Origin: JAFNAG01 sp963739235
Lineage (GTDB): Bacteria > Acidobacteriota > UBA6911
Assembly: GCA_963739235.1 (NCBI GenBank)
Contig: CAVTZY010000058.1
Location: 1 to 64,000 of the forward strand
Length of the DNA: 64,000 bases
Direction: 5' to 3'
Positions 28,994-39,021 of this stretch are shown here, piece by piece. The translations under genes and the position numbers were made by a program. Numbering within the stretch: the stretch's first letter is position 1; every line of letters starts with the position of its first letter. The notes under the pieces are model-generated. The model did no database searches and was not told the origin of the DNA. It saw only the letters and a program-made list of their open reading frames with translations.

Positions 28994-29089
28994 CCCCCCT
29001 GCCGGGGCTCTGGCCATTGCCTTCCGTGACCGGGGGCAGCGCCGCTGCACGGCTCGCCCAGGGCTACCTTCTTGGCGCCCCTCCGGGAC
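28994..29089. repeat. Diverged copy of the GC-rich 'ccccgg' element (family B, single arm)
   Basis: About 96 nt match, with many substitutions, the right arm of the inverted repeat at 48894-48990. Shared blocks in order are cctgccggggctc, gggcagcgccgctgc (versus gggcggcgctgcgc), the ccagggct/cccggggct box and ggcgcccctccggg. Only one arm is present here. It lies between the DUF58 gene and ssb, directly after the DUF58 stop. Confidence 0.65.
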
Positions 29090-29135
29090 GCCCGCTTTTG
29101 AAACAGGCTTCGCGGGCGAGCCCACTAGCGGATTG

Positions 29136-29591
29136 CTAAAAGGGAATGTCGTCGTCGGTGATTTCTACGTCAGCCGTGCCCGGGGAGGAGGAGAAGCCGG
29201 GTTCTGCCGATGGAGCGCTGCGCTGCATCGGCCCACTGCCGCCTGCTTCCATTCCTTCAGGACGACTCCCAAGCAACACCATCTGGTTGGCAATGATTTC
29301 CGTGATGCGCCGCTTGTTTCCGTCCTTATCATCGTACTCACGCGTACGAATCCGCCCTTCAATGTACACCTGGCGCCCCTTGGCCAGGTAGCGCTTGGCA
29401 AGATCAGCCAATTTGGTCCAGGCCACGATATTGTGCCATTCGGTGCGTTCCTGGCGGGTGCCTGCCTTATCCGTCCAGAATTCACTTGTGGCCAGGCTGA
29501 AGTTGGCTACGGCAGAACCATCGGGAGTATAGCGAATCTCAGGATCTTTGCCGAGGCGGCCAATAAGCATGACCTTATTCAAAGAACTCAT
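29136..29591 (-). CDS. ssb: Single-stranded DNA-binding protein
   Basis: A 151-residue SSB. The OB-fold opens with MSSLNKVMLIGRLGKDPEIR, continues through WHNIVAWTKLADLAKRYLAKG and GRQVYIEGRIRTREYDDKDG, and is followed by a Gly/Ser-rich linker. The acidic tail ends DDDIPF, the conserved tip that recruits repair and replication partners. The start ATG 29591 is unambiguous. It is a single gene downstream of the Tol-Pal cluster on the same strand. Confidence 0.95.
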   Translation of the reverse strand: MSSLNKVMLIGRLGKDPEIRYTPDGSAVANFSLATSEFWTDKAGTRQERTEWHNIVAWTKLADLAKRYLAKGRQVYIEGRIRTREYDDKDGNKRRITEIIANQMVLLGSRPEGMEAGGSGPMQRSAPSAEPGFSSSPGTADVEITDDDIPF

Positions 29592-29724
29592 ACAATGTTC
29601 CTTTCCATACCTGCGAACTGGGGGAATCCCAATTCTCCACTTGTTCGGTTAATCGTCGGTCCAATCGCTTTGAGAGTTCGGAGCATACCCGGGTCGCAGA
29701 TCTCCTGGTAAGAACTTGCACCGA

Positions 29725-30585
29725 TTAGGGGAGCTTTTTCTTGACTGGGGTCTTGGCCGCCGGCTTTGAGGGATCAACCCCAAGTTTCAGCAGCTCGCTC
29801 TTGGCGAGGTTGGCTTCGGGTGCGTTCGGGTATTTTTCAACCACGGTTTTGAAATCCGCGATCGCGCCTTCCTTCTGCATAAGCGCCAACTCTGCTTTGC
29901 CGCGCTTGAAGAGTGCGCTGGCGGCCTTGCCTCCCGAGCCATAGTCGGTGAGCACCTTGCTGAACGCAGCAATAGCCTGCGCATACTTGCCGTCATTGTA
30001 GTAGGCTTCGCCGATGTTGTACTGCGCATCATCGGCTTTATCGTTGGTCGGGAAACTCTTCAGGAAGGCCATAAACCCCTGGATGGCAAAATCGAGGTTT
30101 CCCTGGATTAGGTCGTTGTAGGCTTCGCTGTAGATCTGCTCGGCAGAGGAAGACAGCTGCGCCGGATTATCCGCAACGTTTTGGAATGCGCGTTGTGCGA
30201 TGGGTTTCGTTTGCACCTTCATATCCACAATCTGTTGCGCGAGGGCCGATATGCGCATATTCGCGTCATCCATCTTGCCCGCCAGGTCTTTGACTTCTTT
30301 CAACACCGACTGCACCGCAGCCATATCACCTGTAGACTGTGCCTCCAGCGAAGTTGAAATCTTCCCAAGCGCCAGGGATGTTTTCCCGACTTGATCGTTG
30401 AGTTGCACCACCAGGCTTCTGATCGCGTCGGTTCGTTCAGTAAAGCTCTTCTCGAGCTGACGCATCTGATTTTGGAGAGCCAGAACATCCGCCTGAAGGC
30501 GGACCAGTTCTTCCTTAACGCCGGCTTGGGCCGTGGACGCGACCCCCAGCAGAGTAATAATGAAAAGATAACCAATTCGTTTCAT
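29725..30585 (-). CDS. cpoB: Tol-Pal system protein CpoB (YbgF), periplasmic TPR protein
   Basis: A 286-residue exported protein. I chose ATG 30585 (MKRIGYLFIITLLGVASTAQ), which opens a signal peptide and has GGGAGAG 9 nt upstream. The N-terminal part is a coiled coil (LQADVLALQNQMRQLEKSFT), which in CpoB drives trimerisation. The C-terminal part holds three TPR-like repeats: AYNDLIQGNLDFAIQGFMAF, AYYNDGKYAQAIAAFSKVL and AELALMQKEGAIADFKTVVE. CpoB coordinates outer-membrane constriction with peptidoglycan synthesis at division. A hairpin at 30655-30702 separates it from pal upstream. Confidence 0.88.
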   Translation of the reverse strand: MKRIGYLFIITLLGVASTAQAGVKEELVRLQADVLALQNQMRQLEKSFTERTDAIRSLVVQLNDQVGKTSLALGKISTSLEAQSTGDMAAVQSVLKEVKDLAGKMDDANMRISALAQQIVDMKVQTKPIAQRAFQNVADNPAQLSSSAEQIYSEAYNDLIQGNLDFAIQGFMAFLKSFPTNDKADDAQYNIGEAYYNDGKYAQAIAAFSKVLTDYGSGGKAASALFKRGKAELALMQKEGAIADFKTVVEKYPNAPEANLAKSELLKLGVDPSKPAAKTPVKKKLP

Positions 30586-30654
30586 GGGTTTCTCTCCCGT
30601 GAAGGTTTGCATAAATTATTTCATAGGCATCTGCAGGCTTCAATCGGCAGGGCA

Positions 30655-30702
30655 CGAAAAACGGCCGGAGTGGAATGCAGAGCATTACCGTCCGGCCGTT
30701 TT
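30655..30702 (-). terminator. Hairpin terminator between pal and cpoB
   Basis: The arms aaaacggccgga (30657-30668) and tccggccgtttt (30691-30702) form a 12-bp perfect stem around a 22-nt loop. Read on the minus strand the stem ends in five T residues, so it can terminate or attenuate transcription from pal into cpoB. The A run on the other side means it could also work on the plus strand. Confidence 0.75.
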
Positions 30703-30722
30703 CAAATATGGAAATCCAAAAC

Positions 30723-31499
30723 TCAACGCATGACAAGGTGCGCGCGCCGGTTCTGCTTCCAGACTTCTTCATCGTGGCCGGTAGCGAACGGCTTTTCTTC
30801 GCCATAGCTGATCGTGTCAATGCGCGCCGGATCTATTCCCTGGCTAACGAGAAAATCCTTGGCCGCATTGGCACGCTTGTCGCCCAAGGCAAGATTGTAG
30901 GCCTCGGATCCGCGCTCATCGCAGTGCCCCTCGATCGTGAAGCGGATGTTGGGACGATCCTTGAGGACGCGGGCGCTTTCCATCAATGCCTGGCGCGCGT
31001 CATCGCGCAGGCTATAGCTGTCGTAGTCGAAGAAGGCGTCTTTGATGTTGGCTGCGAAGAACTCGGCGTCGTTCAAGCGGCGCGCGGTACCGGGAACAAC
31101 GGCTACTGCTTCCTCAGCGCTGACGGTGATGCGTGCTTCGGCGTCAGCTACACCTCCGGGCCCCGTTGCACGAGCGCGATAGGTCGTCGAGGTCGAAGGA
31201 GTCAAGGTACGGCTGCCGGCAGCTTCCACCGTGCCCACGCCACCATCGATGGTGACCTCGGTCGCATTTGTGGTGCGCCATGAGAGCGTTGATGACTGGC
31301 CTCTCATGATGGCCGCGGGCGACACACTCAGCGTGATTGTGGGACCAGGAGGAGTAGGCGGCGTTTCCACGGGCGCCAGCGGACGGGCCGCCGGTGGAGT
31401 GGTCGGGGCAACGTTCTTTCTTCCACACCCGGTTCCCGCAAAAACCAAGCTGATAAGCACGAGAGCGATGACGGCAAACGGGTACAGAGTTTTTCTCAT
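30723..31499 (-). CDS. pal: Peptidoglycan-associated lipoprotein with added Ig-like domain
   Basis: A 258-residue lipoprotein with an AAGGAGG site before ATG 31499. The lipobox is VFAGTGCGRK. Residues about 54-128 form an Ig-like domain (ITLSVSPAAIMRGQSSTLSW, TYRARATGPGGVADA) not found in E. coli Pal. The C-terminal OmpA-like domain has FFDYDSYSLRDDARQALMES and FTIEGHCDERGSEAYNLALG, then SYGEEKPFATGHDEEVWKQN, with the NRRAHLV end that contacts diaminopimelate in peptidoglycan. Pal ties the outer membrane to the wall and is pulled by TolB/TolQRA. Confidence 0.92.
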   Translation of the reverse strand: MRKTLYPFAVIALVLISLVFAGTGCGRKNVAPTTPPAARPLAPVETPPTPPGPTITLSVSPAAIMRGQSSTLSWRTTNATEVTIDGGVGTVEAAGSRTLTPSTSTTYRARATGPGGVADAEARITVSAEEAVAVVPGTARRLNDAEFFAANIKDAFFDYDSYSLRDDARQALMESARVLKDRPNIRFTIEGHCDERGSEAYNLALGDKRANAAKDFLVSQGIDPARIDTISYGEEKPFATGHDEEVWKQNRRAHLVMR

Positions 31500-31650
31500 G
31501 AAATGAGCCTCCTTCCTATTCTGAAATGGTGAACATGTCGCATGTTATTTGCGGCCAATAGTCATTCCTCAACACCGCCAACTACTATAACATACGCTTT
31601 TTGTGCGTCTGGAATAAAACGTCAAAAATCAGCACCTTGGAAGTCATACA

Positions 31651-32999
31651 TTACTTTTTCACCGGGTATCCCCCCCAAGCTGGGCAGGTGTTGGCTCCCT
31701 GGCTGGTCACCATTCTGAGTTCCGGTTTGTTCGTGTCGGCGAGCATGATGAAAATCTGTTCGCTTCCGGTGCGATTGGATTGAAAGGCAAGGTGGCGGCC
31801 ATCGGAAGCCCACGACGGGCATTCATTGCTGCCGGATTCATTCGTGAGCTGCCGGATCTGGCCGGTCGCTGCTTCTGCGATGTAAATGTCAAAGTTCTCC
31901 GCCATACGCGGCTTCCAATGGAAGGCAATCCAGCGCCCGTCAGGCGACCAGGCCGGCCAGTCGGTTTCGCCTCCCTCCTTAGGAATTCGTCTCAGATTCG
32001 CCCCATCCGCGTCACAGATATAGATCTGCTGAGGACCATCCCGGTTTGAGACAAAAGCAATCTGGCTGCCGGATGGAGAGGACCAGGTCGGGGTGGAGTT
32101 GATCGCAGAGCTATTGGTGATATTCCGTCGTTCCGTGCCATCCAACTTCGAAACATAAATATCGATATTGCCCCTTGCGTCGCGCATGGCAAATACCATG
32201 CGTTTGCCGTCCGGGGAAATTCTGGGATTCTGTGTCAACGAGTTAAAGACGGGAAATGGCAGCCGCGACCCATCCAAATACGAATACATGTTGATCTCCG
32301 GCTTCCCGGTCTTATAGCTGATAAATGTCAGCAGGGAATTGTCAGGGGACCACGAGGGGAAGAGATTCAATGATCCGTTGCGGGTGAATGCCCGAGGATC
32401 GTTTCCGTCATAATCCATCACATAGATTTCCTTGGCGGCGCCGCGCCGTGAGGTATAGGCGATCTTTGTGGAAGCAATCCCGCGCGAACCGCCCGCCGTC
32501 AGCTTGTAGACAATCTCGTCGGCCCACCGATGTGCGACGGAGCGCACCTGGTCCGGGACTCCAGTCTGAAATGCGCAGACCGAAGCTCATCACGCGCTGC
32601 TTCATGTCAAATATCTTCAGCTCGGCGGTGAGGTTGTTGCCGGTGCCCGCGATCGTCCCGGCAGTGAGAAAACTCACTTTGAAGGGAAGCGCGCTCCAGG
32701 CATCGTAATTGATATCCTCCTGCTTGCAGGATGGGCTGTGGAGGATAGAAGCTCCGGCCAGCAAGCGTAAAGACGCCGGAGAACTTCAGATCTTCCCACA
32801 AGACCTCATTGAAAGTTTTCAGGGTCGAAACCAGCGCGCCGGCCTGCTCGGATTTGAGCGGCTGCACGTCAGGAACAGCCAGAATCATCTCTTCGCCCGG
32901 CCTGGGATTGATGATGACCTGCGGAGCTTCCACCACGCCGCGAGAGGGAATTGCGCACAACAGAAGCAACGCACCAAAAAACGCATTTCGAATGCGCAT
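31651..32999 (-). CDS. tolB: Tol-Pal system protein TolB (two frameshifts)
   Basis: TolB is the periplasmic beta-propeller that binds Pal. The start ATG 32999 has AAGGAG just upstream and opens the signal peptide MRIRNAFFGALLLLCAIPSR. The N-terminal domain contains LWEDLKFSGVFTLAG and, after a break, WSALPFKVSFLTAGT. The propeller has six repeats of the type PRISPDGKRMVFAMRDARGN, STPTWSSPSGSQIAFVSNRD and DWPAWSPDGRWIAF. Frame changes occur at about 32755 and 32555, the latter just before DQVRSVAHRWADEIVYKLT. Joined length is about 449 residues. It lies 23 nt after the TolA-like gene. Confidence 0.93.
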
Positions 33000-33022
33000 C
33001 GCACTCCTTGCAAAAAGCAGGA

Positions 33023-33835
33023 TCACTTGTCCTGAGGATAGACAAACACGGCGGTAAACTGTAAAAGCTTGCCGCGCAATTCCGGGGGCGGAGCGGTCAA
33101 AGGGTTGGAGGCCCTGATCGCGCGCTCCGCAGAAAGGTCAAGCGCATCGTTTCCAGACGATTTCTCCTTCTTGATATCGTGGATGCGTCCGTCATCGCCG
33201 ACCATGAAACTATAGATAATCTCAATGCGCTGCTGCAGGCCGATGGGTTTGGTCCAGTTTCCGCCCACCCTGGCCTCCACCGTGCGCGCATACCAGGAAT
33301 CACCAATTCCGCCCGAACCGGAGCCCATGGAGACTCCCACGCCCGTGCCGGTCACCGAACCGGAACCCCGCGAGCCAGAGCCGGCCGCGCCGGTCCCCTT
33401 TGCATCTGCAACTGGAATCTGAGCTGAACTGGCATTGGGTGCGCCTTTCGCAGTTTTGGTGGATTCCTCGGCAGCCTTTTTCTTGCTCTTCGGCGAGAGG
33501 GCGTCGGGCAACGGGACAGCTTTGGCGGGTTCTTCTTTTTTTGCCGCCTTTTCAGCAGGCAGGACCGGCGGCTGCGGCGTGGTGGCGGGCTTAAACAATC
33601 CGGCACCTCCGCCGGGTTCGTCGGTGACCCCGACCGTATAGCTATCGCCGGCACGCCCACCTCCCGGTCCAGTCCCCAGCTGGACGATCGGCATGCGCGG
33701 CATCAGGAAAGGGGCAATTAAAAAAAGGGCCGCCAGGAGACCATGAAGAGCGAGGGCGGCGAAAAACGGCCATCTATAGCGCTCCTCAATGAGCGGAAGA
33801 TCTAACAGGGTTCCTCGCGGTAGTGTTGGACTCAT
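33023..33835 (-). CDS. TolA/TonB-like energy-transducing protein
   Basis: A 270-residue protein: an N-terminal membrane helix (about residues 23-46, FFAALALHGLLAALFLIAPF), a long low-complexity spacer rich in Pro, Lys, Ala, Gly and Ser (residues about 50-180), and a C-terminal TonB-type domain (VGGNWTKPIGLQQRIEIIYS, DDGRIHDIKKEKSSGNDALD, RAIRASNPLTAPPPELRG). Its position between tolR and tolB identifies it as the TolA-equivalent, which spans the periplasm to reach Pal/TolB. A TonB role with an ExbBD pair cannot be excluded from the domain alone. Confidence 0.85.
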   Translation of the reverse strand: MSPTLPRGTLLDLPLIEERYRWPFFAALALHGLLAALFLIAPFLMPRMPIVQLGTGPGGGRAGDSYTVGVTDEPGGGAGLFKPATTPQPPVLPAEKAAKKEEPAKAVPLPDALSPKSKKKAAEESTKTAKGAPNASSAQIPVADAKGTGAAGSGSRGSGSVTGTGVGVSMGSGSGGIGDSWYARTVEARVGGNWTKPIGLQQRIEIIYSFMVGDDGRIHDIKKEKSSGNDALDLSAERAIRASNPLTAPPPELRGKLLQFTAVFVYPQDK

Positions 33836-33839
33836 GGCT

Positions 33840-34271
33840 TTACGGTTGCTTACCTGTCGGCACCCTGAAGGGTTTGGTTACCAGTTTGATCTCACTGAAG
33901 CCGGCGCTACGCACAATGTCAATAACCGAAACGATCGATTTCCATTGTACGTCTTTGTCGGCACGCAAATAGATCGGATCCTTGGGGCCCTTGCCTTCCT
34001 TCTGCAATCGTTTAGGGATGTCCAGCAAGTAGATCTTGTCTGATCCGTAATAAAGCTCACTCTCCCTGCTGATCGAAAGCACTACATTATCGGCTGGATT
34101 CGTGTCCGTGGCTGACTTGGTTTCCGGCAGCTGCACGTCGATCCCGGTCTGGAGAATTGGCGCCGTGACCATGAAAATGACAAGCAGGACTAGCATCACA
34201 TCCACGAGCGGGGTGACGTTGATCTCGGACAGGGAAGTGGCTGTCCGGCCCTGTTGCGTCGTGAAAGCCAT
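33840..34271 (-). CDS. tolR: TolR/ExbD family biopolymer transporter
   Basis: A 143-residue protein with a single N-terminal membrane helix, NVTPLVDVMLVLLVIFMVTA, containing the Asp that takes part in proton conduction. A periplasmic domain follows: VQLPETKSATDTNPADNVVL, YLRADKDVQWKSIVSVIDIV. Its start codon overlaps the tolQ stop by one base. The TolR name over ExbD rests on the tolB-pal-cpoB context. Confidence 0.9.
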   Translation of the reverse strand: MAFTTQQGRTATSLSEINVTPLVDVMLVLLVIFMVTAPILQTGIDVQLPETKSATDTNPADNVVLSISRESELYYGSDKIYLLDIPKRLQKEGKGPKDPIYLRADKDVQWKSIVSVIDIVRSAGFSEIKLVTKPFRVPTGKQP

Positions 34272-35001
34272 CAGCTAAAGCTCCTCTCCACCAGGTTGAT
34301 CAGCTCGGTTGAGAAGTCGTCCATTTCAGAGGCAACATTCTTGATGCGATGCACCAGCTGGTTGTAGCCAATTACGGCAGGAATCGCGGCAAACAAGCCG
34401 GCCGCTGTCGCGATCAGGGCATCGGCAATTCCTGGCGCCACCGCCTGAATCGAGGCCGTCTTTTCGAGGCCGAGCCCGTTGAATGCGCTGATGATCCCCA
34501 CGACCGTCCCCAGCAGCCCGATGAAAGGAGTCACCGACGCTGTCGTGGCCAGCCAACTCATACTCCGCTCCAACACGGAAAGTTCAGCCGCAGCGGCCCG
34601 CTGAAGAGATCGCTCGATGCCTCCAAGACTTCGTTCACTCAGTACAGGATGCCCGGATTGCTCGTCTCTTTGGCTTTGGCCGTCTGAAGCTGCGCGTTTA
34701 ATTCCTGGTAAGCCGCAGTGAAGATTCCGGACAGGGGAGTTCCCCGATAATGATCACAGGCCTGGCTGACTTCGCTCAGACGTGCACTTTTGCGAAAAAT
34801 CGCTACAAACCCGCGGCTCTGGCGCTCGATCCTGCGAAAAGTAAGCCACTTTCGCACCATGATTGTCCAGGAGACCAGGGAAAATAGCAGCAGAAGAATT
34901 AGAATGACATATGCGAATTCGCGGGTCGGAATGGCCAGACCCATGAAACCGCCGGGCTCGGCAGCGACCGCTTGAAATGCCATAATCCAAGTGAAGTGCA
35001 A
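34271..35001 (-). CDS. tolQ: TolQ/ExbB family proton channel subunit (one frameshift)
   Basis: A three-helix inner-membrane protein that powers the Tol machine with the proton gradient. The first helix is FAYVILILLLLFSLVSWTIM. The C-terminal part has SVTPFIGLLGTVVGIISAFN and PGIADALIATAAGLFAAIPA, the conserved channel-lining helices. The frame changes at about 34640, where ETSNPGILS should continue into ERSLGGIERSLQRAA. I list TTG 35001, which has GGAGG about 11 nt upstream; ATG 34983 (MAFQAVAAEPGGF) is the alternative. Joined length is about 240 residues. Confidence 0.92.
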
Positions 35002-35463
35002 GGTGGTCCTTACCTCCTCGTAAAGGCTCCGTTGACGTAACTATAAAACCCACAAATACCATTATTTACAGGCCAAGTCAAACACTCTTCCTTTGCTCTT
35101 TTCCCCATTGAATTCACATGATCTGCAGTACCCGTTCGCAAGTTTGCGGGACACCGGTCTTCCAGCCTTGTGCATGCATGCTTCACCTCTTAAGACGCAT
35201 GAGCCTGGGGTAATTGTCTATCGTATTTGTGAATCACCCTCCGATGTGCCTGAATGAAACAGGACAACAATGTGTGCGCCGCACGCCGCCCGGCCCTGAA
35301 ATCCCGAGATCCCCCAATCCCGAGCCCCGTGCGGCGGCCGCTGCCTACGTGCCATCTCGCTGTCAGACGAGGCCCCGCAGATCTCCGAACCGCAGGGTAC
35401 ATGTGTTAGACTAGGCCAGAACAATGTCTCCGAAAATACTGCACAATTCCTGGAGGCGATGAC
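35002..35463. other. Divergent intergenic region between tolQ and recN
   Basis: About 460 nt without a supported gene. It should carry the leftward tol promoter and the rightward recN promoter. There is a short hairpin cgcaagtttgcg near 35136 and a GC-rich stretch at about 35275-35400. I see no riboswitch or RNA gene. recN has CTGGAGG about 8 nt before its start. Confidence 0.45.
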
Positions 35464-37196
35464 ATGCTCCGGTTCTTGAGGATACGCGATTTCGCATTGA
35501 TCCGGAACCTCGAAATGGAGTTCGAGGACGGACTGACCGTGCTGACGGGAGAAACCGGTTCAGGCAAATCCATCATTGTGGATGCATTCGGCCTCCTGGT
35601 CGGCGCCCGATCGTCTCAGGACATGGTGCGAACGAATTGCGAAGCCGCCATTCTCGAGGGCATGTTTTCGGTGGACAAGTCATTTGTCCATGAGCAACTG
35701 GCGGCAGCGGGAATCAATGCCGATGATGATTCCATACTGATCCGCCGTGAGATTTCGACCAGTGGCCGGGGGCGCGTTTTTATCAATAACAGCCTGGCTA
35801 CGTTATCGTTGTTGAAGTCGATCGGGGGCCTCCTCGCGGACATTCACGGACAGCAGGACCACCAGGCATTACTCGATCTTTCCTCCCACTTGATATGGCT
35901 CGATCGGTTCGGGGGCAACGAAGCGGCCGTGAACAAGCTGCGGGGCCTCCATGCGCAAATGCGTGCAACCTCACAACGGCTCGATGCGCTGGCAATGGAC
36001 GAGCAGGAACGGCAGAGGCTTCTCGACATCCTGCGCTTCCAGGTCGACGAAATCCACCGCGCTAACATCCGCCCCGGGGAAAAGGAAGAGTTGGAGAACG
36101 AGAAGTCGGTGCTCACCAACCGCGAAAAGGTCTTTGCTTTGTCCAACGAGGCGTATGCGCTGCTTCATGAAAGCGAGCATGCCATCACCGGGCAACTGGA
36201 CCGCTTGACCCATATATTGCGGCAGCTCGCTGAGTTCGACTCGACATGGTCCAGCCACCTGGACGCCGTGCGTGAGAGCGTGTACCAGCTGGAAGATTTG
36301 ACCTACGTTGCCCGCGATTACACAGAAAGTATCGACTTCAGCCCCGATCGCCTCGACCAGGTCGAACGGCGGCTCTCTGACTTAGACCGTCTTACAGGAA
36401 AATACGGCCGGTCCATGGAAGAGGTGCTGGCCTTTGCCGACCAGTGCGAGCAGAGGCTGGAGGAACTCGTATCCTCGACCGATATCTCGGAGCGGCTCAG
36501 CCAGGAGCTTGAAGCCCATCTGAAGGGATACCTCGAAGTTGGCGGAAGGTCTTTCCTCCAAAAGACGCAAAGATGCGGCGCAACTCGAACGCGGGATCCA
36601 CAAGGAGTTTAGCCTGCTGGCAATGGAACGAATGGACCTCAGCGTCAGGTTCCGTCCCAACGAGGTGACAGGATCAAGCCCTCCGGCACGCATACCTGCT
36701 CACTGTGGACCTCAGGGCATGGATCAGGTAGAGTTTCTTGTGGCTCCCAATGTGGGGGAGGAAATAAGGCCCCTCGCGAAGATTGCTTCCGGGGGCGAGC
36801 TGTCGCGCATCATGTTATCGATCAAAGCGCTTTGCGGAGGGGGGGACACAGGGAAGACATTGGTATTCGACGAAATCGATGCCGGTATCGGGGGGCGGGT
36901 TGCCGAAGTGGTCGGAAAGCGCCTGCGCGATGTCGCCGCTCATAATCAGGTTTTGTGCGTGACCCATCTGCCGCAGATCGCTGCCCACGCCCGGAATCAC
37001 TACAACGTGCGCAAGGATATCGTAGGAGCTCGTACGGAGACCTTCATCGGGCAATTGGACGAGCTCGGCACGCGTCGAGGAGCTGGCGCGCATGATGGGA
37101 GGCGAAGTCATCACCGAAACCACACGCCGCCACGCAAGAGAAATGCTTGATCAGGCGGGCAAGGGCAGCAAGAGGGAACCCAAAGCACAGGTATGA
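35464..37196 (+). CDS. recN: DNA repair protein RecN (two frameshifts)
   Basis: RecN is an SMC-like ATPase that holds DNA ends during double-strand-break repair. The start at 35464 gives MLRFLRIRDFALIRNLEMEF, then Walker A LTVLTGETGSGKSIIVDAFG, the FADIHGQQDHQALLD-type block (LLADIHGQQDHQALLDL), a central coiled coil, the ABC signature KIASGGELSRIMLSIKAL, Walker B TLVFDEIDAGIGGRVAE and VLCVTHLPQIAAHA. Frame changes lie at about 36540-36600, in the second coiled-coil arm, and about 37070. After the second, the frame reads RVEELARMMGGEVITETTRR and stops at 37196. Joined length is about 577 residues. It overlaps miaB by 4 nt. Confidence 0.93.
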
Positions 37197-38537
37197 CCAG
37201 AAAGTTTTTTATTGAGACATTCGGATGCCAGATGAACGAGTTGGATTCCGAGAAAATCGCAGGGAATCTCCAGCACAATGGCATGGAACCGGTCGGCGAG
37301 GCGTCCGGCGCCGATGTCATCATCCTGAACACTTGCAGCGTGCGCGAGAAGGCTGTGCAAAAGGTCTACGCTCGGCTGGGCGAGATTAAACGACTGAAAA
37401 GCGAGCGGCAGGACCTCGTTGTCGGCGTCGTCGGGTGCATGGCACAGCTGGAAGGCGAAAAGGTACTGAAGAAGGTGCCCTTCGTCAATTTACTCGCCGG
37501 CCCGCAGAAAGGGCATGTCATCGGCGATTTGGTCGAGCGCGCTCGCGCCGGCCATGAGCCGGCCATCGACTTGCGCATGGACGACGATCCGGAGCCGCTC
37601 GAAAACACATACGTTCTGCGCGAAAGCCGCTGGCGCGCCGGCGTAACCATCAGCGAAGGATGCGACCGGAACTGCAGCTTTTGCGTGGTTCCTTTGACCA
37701 GAGGCAGGCAGCGGGACCGGGAGAGTGCCAACATTATCCGCGAGGTGGAAGCTCTCGTAGCCGACGGCTACCTCGAGGTTGTGCTGCTCGGCCAGACCGT
37801 AAATGCTTACTCGCGATCCCTCTCCCGACGGTCTTAGCTTCGCCGCGTTACTGCGGCGTCTGGCCGGAATCGCGGGCCTGCGGCGCATCCGCTTTACCTC
37901 GCCGCATCCGAATGATTTCAGCGACGAATTGATCGACACCATCGCATGCTATCCGCAGGTCTGCAACCAGGTCCATCTTCCGGTGCAATCAGGCTCGACG
38001 AAAATACTGCGCTCCATGCGCCGCGGCTATACCAGGGCGAGCTACCTTTCCACCGTGGACAGAATTCGCCGCGCACCCCGGCCGATCGCTGTTTCCACCG
38101 ACATCATCGTGGGATTTCCGGGCGAGACGGACGTGGACTTTCAGGATACTCTTAGCCTGCTCGATGAGGTACAATACGACAGTGTATTCTCCTTTAAATA
38201 CTCCCCCCGGCCTAAAACGTATGCATTGGAGTTGTGCGACGAGTTGGACGCCGAGGGAAAAGGAGCGAGACTGAAGCTGCTTCAGGACCAACAAAAGCTG
38301 ATTCAGTTCAATAAGAATTCCGCTTACCAGGGACAGACATTCGAGGTCCTGGTCGATGGCAAGGCGCGCAGCAATTTCGCCCTCACCGGGCGCATGAGCA
38401 ACAACAAGATCGTGAACTTCGACGGCCCGGATTCACTCCTCGGCCACTTCGTGAATGTGGAAATATCCGGTTTCAGCGCCAACAGCTTAAAGGGTGTCTG
38501 GGTTCAGCTACAACGGAGGAATCATGAAGGAGATTGA
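37193..38537 (+). CDS. miaB: tRNA-2-methylthio-N6-isopentenyladenosine synthase MiaB (one frameshift)
   Basis: A radical-SAM methylthiotransferase adding the 2-methylthio group to i6A37 of tRNA. The N-terminal UPF0004 domain has KFFIETFGCQMNELDSEKIA, with cluster Cys residues also in LNTCSVREKA and VVGVVGCMAQ. The radical-SAM motif CxxxCxxC is in SEGCDRNCSFCVVPLTRGRQ. After a frame change at about 37803, following VVLLGQTVNAY, it continues with RIRFTSPHPNDFSDELID, QVHLPVQSGSTKILRSMRRG and the C-terminal TRAM domain. About 448 residues. The start is an ATGA overlap with recN, and the end overlaps the DUF151 gene by 14 nt. Confidence 0.95.
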
Positions 38538-39021
38538 GTTTAAGATCAAAGGCTTGATGATGGATCCGTTGACAAACTCTCCTATTGTTGTGTTGCAGGA
38601 CACCACAAGCGAGACGCTGCTGCCAATCTGGGTAGGAATCTTTGAAGCGAATGCGATCGCCCTGCAAATCGAGAAGGTAGACACGCCCCGACCCATGACG
38701 CATGATCTTATTAAAGCGATGCTCAACCATCTGGATGCCCGCGTGACCAAGATTGTGGTCACCGAGCTTCGCGATAACACTTTTTATGCCCTCATCTTTC
38801 TAGATGTAGCAGGCAAGCTGATCACCGTGGATTCACGCCCGTCCGATGCCATCGCGCTGGCTATTCGAACCGACTCGCCAATTTTCGTCACGGATGACGT
38901 CATTACGAAGTCCGCCAGCACCGCCGCGACCACTTTATCGGCCGACCGCAGCACTCCCGAAGAAATCCGCCAGTGGCTCGAAAACCTCAACCCGGATGAC
39001 CTGGGGAAGTACAAGATGTAA
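38524..39021 (+). CDS. Bifunctional nuclease family (DUF151) protein
   Basis: A 165-residue protein starting at ATG 38524 behind CGGAGG; an in-frame start 30 nt upstream is less likely. Conserved DUF151 blocks are seen: SPIVVLQDTTSETLLPIWVG, EANAIALQIEKVDTPRPMTH, KIVVTELRDNTFYALIFLD and the signature DSRPSDAIALAIRTDSPIFV. Some family members have DNase and RNase activity in vitro. The C-terminal tail (EEIRQWLENLNPDDLGKYKM) is usual for the short bacterial form. It follows miaB with a 14-nt overlap, a common arrangement. Confidence 0.9.
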   Translation: MKEIEFKIKGLMMDPLTNSPIVVLQDTTSETLLPIWVGIFEANAIALQIEKVDTPRPMTHDLIKAMLNHLDARVTKIVVTELRDNTFYALIFLDVAGKLITVDSRPSDAIALAIRTDSPIFVTDDVITKSASTAATTLSADRSTPEEIRQWLENLNPDDLGKYKM

